NCBI GenBank assembly: GCA_012518235.1
Contig: JAAYSY010000005.1
Location: 1 to 42,380 of the forward strand
DNA length: 42,380 bases
From: Bacteroidales bacterium
GTDB lineage: Bacteria > Bacteroidota > Bacteroidia > Bacteroidales > Bacteroidaceae
Reading direction: 5' to 3'
The position numbers and the translations under genes were made by a program. Positions within the stretch are counted from its first letter, which is position 1; every line of letters starts with the position of its first letter. Positions 27,570 through 36,333 of the stretch are shown here, piece after piece. The notes under the pieces are model-generated. The model worked only from the letters and a program-made list of their open reading frames with translations, was not told where the DNA came from and did no database searches.

Positions 27570-28676
27570 TTATTTAACTTTTATCTTCTGGCGTTCTGTT
27601 GTTGGCCCATGCACAATTAAGCGACCATCATCTAATATTTCCATTTCATCAATAAAAACAACACGATCATCGCCTGTTGCATGCGTTCTTGCATGATAAA
27701 CACACAATTTCTTTCCATTTTCTAAAGATAACACCATGTTGTGTCCTGTTCCTGTTACATCTCCTCCTTGGTTACTATTTTTCTGCAGCACAGGATTATT
27801 ATCAGCTTTTACATAAGGTCCCAATGGATTCTCAGCTGTAGCATAACCTACTGCATAATTAGCACCCCCAAAATAGTTAGCAGAATACATCATATAATAA
27901 ATCCCATTCTCTTTGAATGTAAACGAACCTTCAGTCCATCTTCTATTAACCTCACCCGATGTAACCGATCGACTCTCCCATTCTGCTTGCTTATCATCCA
28001 TAGCATAAGGTGGTTGTAATAATAATACAGGATCACCAATTATACCCGAAAAGTCTGGTTTTAATTCTACCCCATAAATCCAGCTCTCCTCTATCTCTTC
28101 AAAAAGCCCCTTCTCCCTAGCCCAATCGGCCACTTCACTCTCTACAGGATTCTTATAACAGCAACGCGAATAGTAAAGATAGATCTTACCACTCTCATCA
28201 AAATGAAGGTTAGCATCAATAATGGGATACCCAGGATCAAATACAGGTCCTCCATTCATTTCAACAAAGGGACCAGTAGGATTATCAGACACAGCAACGC
28301 CTATTCTAAAGTTCTCTAACTCATTTGTTGGATTATTTTTCCAATTGGCACTATACCACAAATAGTACTTTCCATTCCACTCATAAACTTCAGGTGCCCA
28401 AAAACAGTCAACAGTCCAAGAATCTTCTGTTGCACCTTGATAAACCACCCCCTCATCTTTCCATTGCTTTAAGTCTAAAGAAGAATAGGCCCTAAAGCCA
28501 TTCACATCATTTGATGTACCATACAGATAAAACACTCCCTTAGATTGAATGAGATAAGGATCACCAAATTTTATATCAATTGGGTTCTCAAACTCAACAA
28601 ACGCCTCTTTCTTATGACTGCAACTTAAACAGCCTATTAGAATTAATAAGTATAAAATCTTTTTCATAATCTTCAA
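27570..28676 (-). CDS. GH43-family glycoside hydrolase lipoprotein (a)
   Basis: A 368-residue secreted glycosidase with signal MKKILYLLILIGCLSC (lipobox GCLSC). The five-bladed beta-propeller of family 43 shows the catalytic base Asp in KFGDPYLIQ (near 38), the pKa-modulating Asp in IDANLHFD (near 152) and the acid Glu in WTEGSFTF (near 243). The downstream GTGHNMV helps position the active site. GH43 enzymes mostly cleave alpha-L-arabinofuranosides or beta-xylosides of plant polysaccharides; the exact substrate cannot be read here. It starts 2 bases after the other GH43 gene, so both come from one transcript. No SusC/SusD pair lies in the window. Confidence 0.88.
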   Translation of the reverse strand: MKIMKKILYLLILIGCLSCSHKKEAFVEFENPIDIKFGDPYLIQSKGVFYLYGTSNDVNGFRAYSSLDLKQWKDEGVVYQGATEDSWTVDCFWAPEVYEWNGKYYLWYSANWKNNPTNELENFRIGVAVSDNPTGPFVEMNGGPVFDPGYPIIDANLHFDESGKIYLYYSRCCYKNPVESEVADWAREKGLFEEIEESWIYGVELKPDFSGIIGDPVLLLQPPYAMDDKQAEWESRSVTSGEVNRRWTEGSFTFKENGIYYMMYSANYFGGANYAVGYATAENPLGPYVKADNNPVLQKNSNQGGDVTGTGHNMVLSLENGKKLCVYHARTHATGDDRVVFIDEMEILDDGRLIVHGPTTERQKIKVK

Positions 28677-28678
28677 AA

Positions 28679-29704
28679 TTAAAATACAGGAGCTAAAGCT
28701 TCAAGAGAAGGAGTTCCTCCATCTATATAGGGCCACCCCTCACTATCCCATTTTACTTCATCTAATAATAGAATACGTCCATGTGGATTCTTTACATCAA
28801 CCCCATGATAAAATATCCAATCGTTCCCCTGTTTATCTTGTACTATTTCAGAACAGTGTCCATTACCCACAAAACGATCATTTTTACTTATTACTCGTTC
28901 GAAACCATTCTCCATCATGTCTTTTCCTGATCGATCAATATAGGGTCCAAAAAGATGAGTAGAACGACCTACAACTAATTCATACGTACTATTAACCCCT
29001 TCACAACACGAACCAATGGATGCAAAAAGATAATAATAGTTTCCTCTTTTATGTACATAAGTTCCTTCAAAAGCTGTACCTGCTACCTGAATTTTATCTG
29101 CTCCCTCCTTTATAGAGAGACCATCTTTAGCTAATTCAATGGCATAAATACCTCTAAAACTACCCCAAAACAAATAATTCTTTCCCCCTTCACTTATAAA
29201 ATATTGATCAATAGAGTTTTGCACTCCTATTTCATTACTTCTAAAAAGTTTACCTTTATCTTCAAAAGGTCCCTCTGGCTTATCTGACACTGCCACACCA
29301 ATACCACAAGTCCACTCACCACCCCACACAGACATAGAATAATACAACAGATACTTTCCGTTAACATACTCTATATCAGGAGCCCACAATGCCCCTTTCG
29401 GCTCAAAAGTGGGACGAGTATCATTGTCAAAAGCTGTTCCTACAAATTCCCAATCAATTAAATTGGTGGACTTATAAATAGGAGTATTTTTTATATTCTC
29501 AGTAGCATATAGGTAAAAATCACCATTTTCTAACTGAATAATAGTAGGGTCAGGAGTACTTTTTGCTATTACAGGATTAGAATACAAACTTCGTACACTT
29601 AATGAGTCAGTTGTTTCTTTAGATGACTTACAGGAAGATAATCCATTTAAAATTAATAAGGATAAACAAACTGTAATAATAATAATACATTGAGGTGTCT
29701 TCAT
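28679..29704 (-). CDS. GH43-family glycoside hydrolase lipoprotein (b)
   Basis: A 341-residue lipoprotein (signal with SLLILNGLSSC). Family 43 residues are the Asp in KSTPDPTII (near 50), the Asp in NSIDQYFI (near 163) and the Glu in TAFEGTYVH (near 213), plus FVGNGHCSEIV. Architecture resembles arabinan endo-1,5-alpha-L-arabinosidase-like members, but substrate is inferred. It is the first gene of a two-gene GH43 operon and has a -7 element (29736-29743) about 32 bases upstream. The pair is divergent from the DUF59-lpxH genes. Confidence 0.87.
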   Translation of the reverse strand: MKTPQCIIIITVCLSLLILNGLSSCKSSKETTDSLSVRSLYSNPVIAKSTPDPTIIQLENGDFYLYATENIKNTPIYKSTNLIDWEFVGTAFDNDTRPTFEPKGALWAPDIEYVNGKYLLYYSMSVWGGEWTCGIGVAVSDKPEGPFEDKGKLFRSNEIGVQNSIDQYFISEGGKNYLFWGSFRGIYAIELAKDGLSIKEGADKIQVAGTAFEGTYVHKRGNYYYLFASIGSCCEGVNSTYELVVGRSTHLFGPYIDRSGKDMMENGFERVISKNDRFVGNGHCSEIVQDKQGNDWIFYHGVDVKNPHGRILLLDEVKWDSEGWPYIDGGTPSLEALAPVF

Positions 29705-29735
29705 CTGATTTTATAATTTTAGTTAACATTAATGT

Positions 29736-29743
29736 CAAATATA
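29736..29743 (-). promoter_or_regulatory. Putative -7 element for the GH43 pair
   Basis: TATATTTG on the minus strand matches TAnnTTTG, 32 bases before the start codon of GH43 (b). No -33 TTTG, which fits a promoter that needs an activator (inference). Confidence 0.5.
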
Positions 29744-29910
29744 AAAAGAATAGAATAAATAAAATAATTCATTACTATATATGACCTATTGTTTGCTCTT
29801 TTTGAACAATTCATCATTTGGTATAGTTATAATTACAAGAACTATAGAAGATAAACCGAAAGTATATATACTTTAATTGATGATTAATCGCTATTAAAAA
29901 ATAAAATATT

Positions 29911-29918
29911 TAGCTTTG
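29911..29918 (+). promoter_or_regulatory. Putative -7 element for the DUF59-lpxH genes
   Basis: TAGCTTTG matches TAnnTTTG, 28 bases before ATG 29946. The track start TTG (29916) is part of this element, so that start is rejected. Confidence 0.5.
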
Positions 29919-29945
29919 CCTAGAAAGCACTATAAAACAAAAGAA

Positions 29946-30260
29946 ATGAGTCAAAAATTCGAATTAGAAGAAAAAATTGTGAGTCGTCTTAAAACCGTAT
30001 TCGATCCTGAAATACCTGTAAATGTTTACGATTTAGGACTTATATATAAAGTAGATGTCAAGGAGAATTTTGAGGTGGATTTAGAAATGACTTTAACAAC
30101 TCCCCATTGTCCAGCAGCTGACTTCATTGTAGAAGATGTAAAACAAAAAGTAGAATCAATTGAGGGAATAAAAAAAGTAACTATTTCTTTAACATTCGAA
30201 CCAGCATGGAATAAAGATATGATGAGTGAAGAAGCTCTATTAGAATTAGGATTCTTATAA
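29946..30260 (+). CDS. DUF59 (MIP18-like) iron-sulfur cluster assembly protein
   Basis: Using ATG 29946 (MSQKFELEEKIVSRLKTVFD) the product has 104 residues. It matches the MIP18/DUF59 family: FDPEIPVNVYDLGLIYKVDV, then the TTPHCPAADFI motif with its conserved Cys, and a C-terminal SLTFEPAWNKDMMSEEALLELGFL. Related proteins (SufT, PaaD) assist iron-sulfur cluster maturation. No suf genes are seen here, so the role rests on family. It is followed by lpxH after 19 bases and is likely cotranscribed with it. Confidence 0.88.
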   Translation: MSQKFELEEKIVSRLKTVFDPEIPVNVYDLGLIYKVDVKENFEVDLEMTLTTPHCPAADFIVEDVKQKVESIEGIKKVTISLTFEPAWNKDMMSEEALLELGFL

Positions 30261-30279
30261 ATCAATTGATAAGTATTTT

Positions 30280-31044
30280 ATGAAGAACATTTATTTTCTA
30301 TCTGATGCCCATTTAGGATCACTAGCCATTAAGCATAGAAGAATGCACGAACGTCGCCTAGTCAATTTTTTAGATAGCATTAAGCATAAAGCCTCAGCCA
30401 TCTATTTACTAGGCGATATGTTCGATTTTTGGTATGAATTTAAAACAGTGGTACCCAAAGGATATACCCGTTTTTTAGGAAAGTTATCAGAACTCACAGA
30501 TAGAGGAGTTGAAGTTCATTATTTCATAGGAAACCATGACATTTGGTTAGGCAATTATTTTGAAGAAGAGTGTGGTGTAACTATACATAAAAAGCCTTTA
30601 ACCACTGAAATTCATGGGAAGGAATTTTATCTAGCTCATGGTGATGGATTAGGTGACCCCGACCCCAAATTCAAAATACTTCGTAAAATGTTTCATTCTA
30701 AATTTTTACAGCAACTTTTCTCTTCTATCCATCCTCGATGGACCATACCCTTTGGTATGCAATGGGCTAAACAAAGTCGCTTAAAAAGAGAAGATGGAAA
30801 AGAACCAGATTACATGGGAGAAGACAAGGAGTTTTTAGTGTTGTATACTAAAGATTATCTAAAAAGACATCCTAACATCAATTTCTTTATTTATGGGCAT
30901 CGTCATATTGTATTAGACTTACAATTATCTAGAACTTCACGAATGACAATACTTGGCGATTGGATAACTCATTTTACTTATGCTGTATTTGATGGAACGA
31001 ACTTCTTCCTAGAAGAATATATTGAAGGAGAAACAGAAACATAA
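30280..31044 (+). CDS. lpxH: UDP-2,3-diacylglucosamine diphosphatase
   Basis: Fourth step of lipid A synthesis: hydrolyses UDP-2,3-diacylglucosamine to lipid X at the inner membrane. The 254-residue metallophosphoesterase shows the full motif set: SDAHLGS (DxH, residue 8-10), LGDMFDFWYE (near 45), FIGNHDIW (near 84), LAHGDGLG (near 119) and YGHRH (near 206). The GDMFDFW form is typical of LpxH. It lies 19 bases after the DUF59 gene. Confidence 0.9.
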   Translation: MKNIYFLSDAHLGSLAIKHRRMHERRLVNFLDSIKHKASAIYLLGDMFDFWYEFKTVVPKGYTRFLGKLSELTDRGVEVHYFIGNHDIWLGNYFEEECGVTIHKKPLTTEIHGKEFYLAHGDGLGDPDPKFKILRKMFHSKFLQQLFSSIHPRWTIPFGMQWAKQSRLKREDGKEPDYMGEDKEFLVLYTKDYLKRHPNINFFIYGHRHIVLDLQLSRTSRMTILGDWITHFTYAVFDGTNFFLEEYIEGETET

Positions 31045-31076
31045 AAAAAGCGAGAGATTTTATCAATCCTCTCGCT
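31043..31076. terminator. Terminator between lpxH and the 65-aa gene
   Basis: AGCGAGAGATT and AATCCTCTCGCT form an 11-bp stem with one bulged C. A run of seven T follows on the minus strand; on the plus strand the T run is weak. It mainly serves the minus-strand 65-aa gene and could also act on lpxH. Confidence 0.65.
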
Positions 31077-31108
31077 CTAGCAATTTTCACATTCAATATT
31101 CTTTATAC

Positions 31109-31306
31109 TCATTTTTCACCTCTAATTATTCCAGTAAAATCCAGTAAACTAAATATATCCCTAACAAAATGTAAGACATCAACATAGGTTGCAGATTCTT
31201 TTTCAAAGCATTCTGCTGTTTGTTGACTCTCTTTCAACTCATGAATACCAACTGGATATGTTCTACCGTCATCCCTATTATACTCTAATTTACACACTTC
31301 TGACAT
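31109..31306 (-). CDS. 65-aa protein of unknown function
   Basis: Begins MSEVCKLEYNRDDGRTYPVGIHELKE and ends FSLLDFTGIIRGEK. It is acidic, has no signal or membrane segment and contains two Cys. I do not recognise the family. The composition looks like real protein, and a terminator with a seven-T run follows its stop at a suitable distance, which supports an expressed gene. No clear promoter was found. Confidence 0.55.
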   Translation of the reverse strand: MSEVCKLEYNRDDGRTYPVGIHELKESQQTAECFEKESATYVDVLHFVRDIFSLLDFTGIIRGEK

Positions 31307-31620
31307 AACTTTTCTTCTTTAATTAACGTTTGATTTATCTTTTTCACTTCATGGATTAGGCCTAAACTAATATGTATTCCGATTCTAAATTAAAATAGAA
31401 TAATCCACCTTTCTTTTCACCTTATGTTTACAGAATAACAAAATACAAAATAAATTGTTCGCCACAAAGCATTCTATAAAAAAATATAAATACTTTAATA
31501 TTTATTAAATAAACATTAAAATAAAAGCACATGCTTAATATGAGCGATAATTTATAATACATTTCGACTACAAAACAATTAACAGTATATTTAACTACTG
31601 TAATAAAAAACAACATTTCT
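31307..31620. other. AT-rich intergenic region upstream of the porin
   Basis: A 314-base gap. No gene or perfect TAnnTTTG element was found on the plus strand; the closest is TACATTTC near 31557-31564, one base off. Nothing else was recognised. Confidence 0.5.
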
Positions 31621-32805
31621 ATGAATTGGATAAAAAAATGTTTATTTACTATTTGTTTTAGTTTATGTCTATTCACTGTAACAATGCAAGGACAACCTAA
31701 ACTAGAAAAAGAGATACAAGGGTCCAAGCTATCTATTACTCCAACAGGTCGCTTAGCAATGGATGTAGCAGTCTATGATGAAGATAAAACAACGCTCAGT
31801 AATGGAGCTGCTTTCTCTGATATACGCTTAGGATTTGATGTTTTTTATAAAAAATGGAGTGCAACCATAGACATGGGTTTTGCTAATAATAAGCTATCTC
31901 CTAAAGACATTTTTCTTCAATATAAAATAAATAACAACTCACATCTTACTGCAGGACATATTCCCGAGCCATTTGGATTAGATGCCATGGAAGGAGCGTC
32001 CAACTTGCGTTTTTTTACAGGTAGTGCATCAACTGAAGCTTTTGCTCCAGGAAGAAAAATTGGAATAGAATATACTTATTATAACTCTTACCTGTGGACA
32101 AGTACTGGATTTTTTGGTGATGGAGAAGGTATGAATGGAGAAACGGAAGGTGACGATGGATATGCCGTTACTTCACGATTGATATTTAATCCCTTACAAA
32201 ATAAAGGCGCTATATTTCACATAGGATTAGCAGGTTCATTTAGAAAAGCAGATGCTAATGGAATAGACGAAACAACTAATAAAGAAAAAAGTAAAAGTAT
32301 TATTTATGGAAGTCCCTTATTAACACAAGTAAAAAAGAAGGACTTCTTAAATGCAGAGATAACTCATGCTGATTATCAAGCTAAATATGCTATCGAATTA
32401 ATTGCTGCTTATGGTCCCGTTGCTTTACAAGGAGAGTATTTTTATACTAATGTAAAAAGAAAACAGGACTTCACTAGCTATCAAGCAAGTGGTGCATATG
32501 CACAAATCAGTTATATACTTTTAGGAGAAAAGCAAACTTATGCTTCTTCTGTTGCAAGACTAGGTCGTCTCAAACCTAAAGATTTAGAACTCGTTATACG
32601 TTATAATTACACTGATTTAGACTGTAAGCATGCAGAAATATTTGGTGGTAAAATAAGTGATTGGTCATTAGCATTAAACTATCAATTGAATAAATATATA
32701 GCATTTAAATTAAACTACTCAAACATAAAATTAGGGAAATTCACTCCCTTAGCTGCAGGCGAAAGAATCAATCTTTTTCAAGCACGTGCACTATTTGTGT
32801 TTTAA
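31621..32805 (+). CDS. Outer-membrane porin, phosphate-selective (Porin_O_P) type
   Basis: A 394-residue beta-barrel protein. The signal peptide is MNWIKKCLFTICFSLCLFTVTMQG. The mature part has the OprO/OprP-like order: GRLAMDVAVYDED, FSDIRLGFDVFYKKW, LTAGHIPEPFGLDAMEGASNLRFF and later ELVIRYNYTDLD. It ends with an aromatic residue (ARALFVF) as expected for barrel insertion. Phosphate selectivity is not shown by sequence alone, and no pst or pho genes are near. It is followed by a very strong palindromic terminator facing ackA. Confidence 0.85.
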   Translation: MNWIKKCLFTICFSLCLFTVTMQGQPKLEKEIQGSKLSITPTGRLAMDVAVYDEDKTTLSNGAAFSDIRLGFDVFYKKWSATIDMGFANNKLSPKDIFLQYKINNNSHLTAGHIPEPFGLDAMEGASNLRFFTGSASTEAFAPGRKIGIEYTYYNSYLWTSTGFFGDGEGMNGETEGDDGYAVTSRLIFNPLQNKGAIFHIGLAGSFRKADANGIDETTNKEKSKSIIYGSPLLTQVKKKDFLNAEITHADYQAKYAIELIAAYGPVALQGEYFYTNVKRKQDFTSYQASGAYAQISYILLGEKQTYASSVARLGRLKPKDLELVIRYNYTDLDCKHAEIFGGKISDWSLALNYQLNKYIAFKLNYSNIKLGKFTPLAAGERINLFQARALFVF

Positions 32806-32834
32806 AGTGATAAAAAAGACTAGTACATAAAAGA

Positions 32835-32888
32835 ATATTAAAAATAAAGGTCTAAAGTAACGTTACTTTAGACCTTTATTTTTAATAT
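32835..32888. terminator. 54-base perfect palindrome, bidirectional terminator
   Basis: A loopless perfect inverted repeat with 27-base arms centred on TAACGTTA, with core AAAGGTCTAAAGTAAC. Each arm ends in an A/T run, so a transcript in either direction meets a stable hairpin followed by T residues. It lies between the porin (+) and ackA (-). Confidence 0.85.
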
Positions 32889-32926
32889 CTCACCAATTAA
32901 TTAGTTCAAAGGAATATTCTTTTATT

Positions 32927-34126
32927 CTATAAACCCAAAATGGTGCGTGTATCTGAAGCAATCATAAACTCCTCATCAGTAGGTACAACTACAACTTTCA
33001 CTTTAGAATCATCTGAGGTAATGATAGCCTCATCTCCCCTTGTTTTTTGATTTACAGCTTCATCAATTTTCACTCCAAGGTAAGCCAATTTTTCACAAAC
33101 AGAAGATCTAAATCGGATATGATTTTCACCCACTCCACCAGTGAACACAATTACATCAACACCTCCCATGGCAGCGACATAAGCCCCTATGTATTTTGTA
33201 ACACGATAGAAGTACATCTCTTGAGCCAATTTAGCATTCTCGTTTCCCTTTTCAATAGCAGCATCTAATTCACGCATATCAGAAGACACCCCTGAAACAC
33301 CTTTAAGACCACTTTTTTTATTTACTAAATCGGAAACACCTTGTGAATCTAAATTCTCCTTATCCATCAAAAAGGTTAACACGCCCGCATCAATATCACC
33401 AGAGCGTGTACCCATCATTAATCCTTCAACTGGAGTAAGTCCCATAGAAGTATCAATAGACTTACCATTTTTAACAGCAGTTATTGAGCCTCCATTACCT
33501 ACATGGCAAGTAATTATTTTTTTGTTATTAGCATCAACTTCTAAAATATCACACACTCGTTTTGCTACGTAACGATGACTTGTACCATGAAAACCATAAC
33601 GACGTATACCATACTTTTCATATAAGTCGTAAGGAATAGCATACATGAAAGCATAATTAGGCATGGTTTGATGAAACGCAGTATCGAAAACAGCTACTTG
33701 AGGTACTTTTGGTAATACCTTAGTAATGGTATGAACTCCTTTTAAATTGGCAGGATTATGAAGAGGAGCTAAATCAGAGCACTCTTCCACCTCTTTAATT
33801 ACTTCATCAGTTATTAACACTGAAGCATTAAATTTCTCACCTCCATGTACGATCCTATGACCTACAGCTGTAATTTCATCTAACGAACTCAAACAACCAT
33901 ATTCTGGAGAAGTTAAGGTATCAAGCACAAACTTAATCCCTTTCGTATGTTCTGCAATATCTTCTTCTAAAATCGCACTTTCACCATTAGGTCTTTTTAG
34001 CTTTAAAAAAGACCCTTTTAAACCAATCTTCTCAATTCCACCCTGAGCAATAACCTCACGGCTATCCATTTCGAATAGCTTATACTTTATAGATGAACTT
34101 CCACAGTTCAATACTAAAATTTTCAT
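32927..34126 (-). CDS. ackA: Acetate kinase
   Basis: Converts acetyl phosphate and ADP to acetate and ATP, the energy-yielding end of mixed acid fermentation. The 399-residue protein has the ASKHA fold signatures: ILVLNCGSSSIKYKLF at the N-terminus, VAVFDTAFHQTMP, YGFHGTSHRYVA, HVGNGGSITAV and MGTRSGDIDAGV near residues 240-250. It starts 4 bases after pta, so the two steps from acetyl-CoA are cotranscribed. Confidence 0.97.
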   Translation of the reverse strand: MKILVLNCGSSSIKYKLFEMDSREVIAQGGIEKIGLKGSFLKLKRPNGESAILEEDIAEHTKGIKFVLDTLTSPEYGCLSSLDEITAVGHRIVHGGEKFNASVLITDEVIKEVEECSDLAPLHNPANLKGVHTITKVLPKVPQVAVFDTAFHQTMPNYAFMYAIPYDLYEKYGIRRYGFHGTSHRYVAKRVCDILEVDANNKKIITCHVGNGGSITAVKNGKSIDTSMGLTPVEGLMMGTRSGDIDAGVLTFLMDKENLDSQGVSDLVNKKSGLKGVSGVSSDMRELDAAIEKGNENAKLAQEMYFYRVTKYIGAYVAAMGGVDVIVFTGGVGENHIRFRSSVCEKLAYLGVKIDEAVNQKTRGDEAIITSDDSKVKVVVVPTDEEFMIASDTRTILGL

Positions 34127-34130
34127 ATAC

Positions 34131-35150
34131 TTATTTCTTTGTGTTTTTTTGACAAATAGCTTGATTAGCGGTGATTGCTATCATTAAATAAATATCATCA
34201 ACAGAACATCCACGCGATAAATCATTTACTGGTGATGCAATACCCTGTAAAATAGGTCCAATAGCTTCAGCATTACCTAAGCGTTCTACCAACTTATAAC
34301 CAATATTACCCACTTCTAGATTAGGAACAATTAATACGTTTGCTTTACCTGCAATCGGTGAGTTTGGTGCTTTATTAGCTCCCACAGAAGGAACTAGAGC
34401 AGCATCTGCTTGTAATTCACCATCTACTTGTAAAGTCGGATCTAACTCTTTAGCTTTTTTCACAGCCTCAACAACTTTATCTACTACTTCATGTTTTGCT
34501 GAACCTTTTGTTGAAAAGCTCAACATAGCTACACGTGGTTCTTCAATACCAGCCACCGCCTTTGCTGTTTGTGCAGAACATACTGCAATTTGGGCTAATT
34601 GATTAGCATCTGGCATAGGTGTTACGGCTACATCGCCCATAATGATACGTCCATTAACCCCATAGTCTGGGGCTTTGGTCATCAATAACATGGCACCCGA
34701 AACACAAGTAATACCTGGCTGTGTACGTATAATTTGAAGTGCAGGACGTAATACATCACTTGTTAGATTTCGAGCTCCTGCTAGCATACCATCTCCATCA
34801 CCACTTTTTATCATTAAACAACCTAAGTAAAGTGGATTAAGGACTACTTTATTAGCTTCTTCTAAAGTCATCCCTTTTGATTTTCTCAAATCGTAAAGTA
34901 ATTGAGCATACTCTGCCTTTTTAAGATGATTTTCAGGATCAACTAAAGTTGCTTTGTTTATATTTCCAACTCCTAATCTCTTAGCTTCTTTTTGTATCTC
35001 ACTTGGATTTCCTATAAGAAACAATTCTGCAACCCCTTCTGTTAAAATAAGATTGGCTGCTCTTAAGGTTCTTTCTTCTGTTCCTTCAGGAAGAATAATA
35101 CGTTGAGGATTAGCCTTAGCTTTCTCAACAAGTTGTTCTATTAATCCCAT
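34131..35150 (-). CDS. pta: Phosphate acetyltransferase (short form)
   Basis: Converts acetyl-CoA and phosphate to acetyl phosphate, feeding AckA. The 339-residue protein is the short form, lacking the N-terminal P-loop and DRTGG domains of E. coli Pta. Signatures include IILPEGTEERTLRAA, MLAGARNLTSDVLRPALQII and LIVPNLEVGNIGYKLVERLG. It is the first gene of the pta-ackA operon; a -7 element lies 72 bases upstream of its ATG. Confidence 0.96.
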   Translation of the reverse strand: MGLIEQLVEKAKANPQRIILPEGTEERTLRAANLILTEGVAELFLIGNPSEIQKEAKRLGVGNINKATLVDPENHLKKAEYAQLLYDLRKSKGMTLEEANKVVLNPLYLGCLMIKSGDGDGMLAGARNLTSDVLRPALQIIRTQPGITCVSGAMLLMTKAPDYGVNGRIIMGDVAVTPMPDANQLAQIAVCSAQTAKAVAGIEEPRVAMLSFSTKGSAKHEVVDKVVEAVKKAKELDPTLQVDGELQADAALVPSVGANKAPNSPIAGKANVLIVPNLEVGNIGYKLVERLGNAEAIGPILQGIASPVNDLSRGCSVDDIYLMIAITANQAICQKNTKK

Positions 35151-35221
35151 TCTGCTATTTATTTATTTTATTTATTAATATTTTACAATCAATTGAATGT
35201 AATAAGATGTATATTATTCTT

Positions 35222-35229
35222 CAAAAATA
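35222..35229 (-). promoter_or_regulatory. Putative -7 element for pta-ackA
   Basis: TATTTTTG on the minus strand matches TAnnTTTG. A TTG lies 24 bases before it, longer than the usual spacing, so the -33 box is uncertain. Confidence 0.45.
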
Positions 35230-35412
35230 CACATAATTGCTATATATACATTGCAATTTCGACTCTATTTTGAATCGTTTTATTAAAGTTTATTTATATT
35301 CTTTATAAAGTTTAATTTACTCTAAAAAGGATGTTAATCTTTCTGTTTTTATAACAAAAACAGATATTCATGTGTTATATACACCAGAAACTAACAATCA
35401 GAATATTTTATT

Positions 35413-36333
35413 ATGTTGAATTTTAAAGATATCACTTTATCAGATCGTGATCGTATCACCTCTTACACTTTAAATAGCAATCGTAGAAATTGCGACCTTT
35501 CGTTTTCAAATTTATGCTGTTGGCGCTTTTTATATGATACGCAATTTGCAGAAATGGATGGATTTATTGTTTTTAAGTTCTGGGCACATGGTCAATTAGC
35601 ATATATGATGCCTGTAGGGCAAGGAGACTTAAAAAAAGTAGTAAACAAAATGATCGAAGATGCAGAAAAAGAAGGTGAACCCCTTGTGATGCTTGGAGTG
35701 AGTAGCGAGATGAGAGAGGAATTGGAAGAAATAATGCCTAAGACCTTTGCATACACAATTGACAGAGACTATGCTGACTATATTTACCTTAAAGAAAACT
35801 TAGCCGAACTAAAAGGTCGTAAATTCCAACAAAAAAGGAATCATGTAAACCGATTTATTAAAGCACATGATAATCATAAATTTGTGCCAATCACAACACC
35901 TGAACACATTAAAGAGTGTTTACATTTTGAAACAGAATGGTGCAAACAAAATGAGTGTGATAAACACGAAGGAACAGGTAATGAAAGAGAGGCTATTATT
36001 TATGGACTGAATAACTTCGATGAGCTAGGTCTTAAAGGCGGAATTTTATATGCTGAGGACAAAGTGGTGGCATTCACTTATGGTATGCCCATCAATGCAG
36101 ACACTTTTGGTACTCATGTTGAAAAAGCAGATGCTACAGTTGAAGGAGCCTATGCTATGATTAATCGTGAATTTGCTAGATATATACCCGAACAATATAC
36201 TTATATAAATAGAGAAGAAGATTTAGGTATACCTGGGCTAAGAAGAGCTAAGCTCTCTTATAATCCTACAATAATATTAGACAAACATATGGTATCTCTT
36301 CAAACAGATGCTGTAGATGAATTAGACTGGTAA
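35413..36333 (+). CDS. DUF2156 (LPG synthase C-terminal-like) protein
   Basis: A 306-residue cytoplasmic protein without membrane segments. It matches DUF2156, the tandem-GNAT-fold catalytic domain seen at the C-terminus of lysyl-phosphatidylglycerol synthases: NCDLSFSNLCCWRFLYDTQFA, RKFQQKRNHVNRFIK, AFTYGMPINADTFGTHVEKAD and the final INREEDLGIPGLRRAKLSYNP. This stand-alone form lacks the flippase helices, so lipid aminoacylation is not certain. It overlaps the next gene by one base (TAATG), implying coupled translation. Confidence 0.86.
   Translation: MLNFKDITLSDRDRITSYTLNSNRRNCDLSFSNLCCWRFLYDTQFAEMDGFIVFKFWAHGQLAYMMPVGQGDLKKVVNKMIEDAEKEGEPLVMLGVSSEMREELEEIMPKTFAYTIDRDYADYIYLKENLAELKGRKFQQKRNHVNRFIKAHDNHKFVPITTPEHIKECLHFETEWCKQNECDKHEGTGNEREAIIYGLNNFDELGLKGGILYAEDKVVAFTYGMPINADTFGTHVEKADATVEGAYAMINREFARYIPEQYTYINREEDLGIPGLRRAKLSYNPTIILDKHMVSLQTDAVDELDW

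Noticed and set aside
31428-31727. 99-aa minus-strand ORF at the porin start
   Set aside because: Overlaps the porin signal-peptide region in antisense; Phe/Tyr/Ile-rich composition of AT-rich DNA, no family resemblance.
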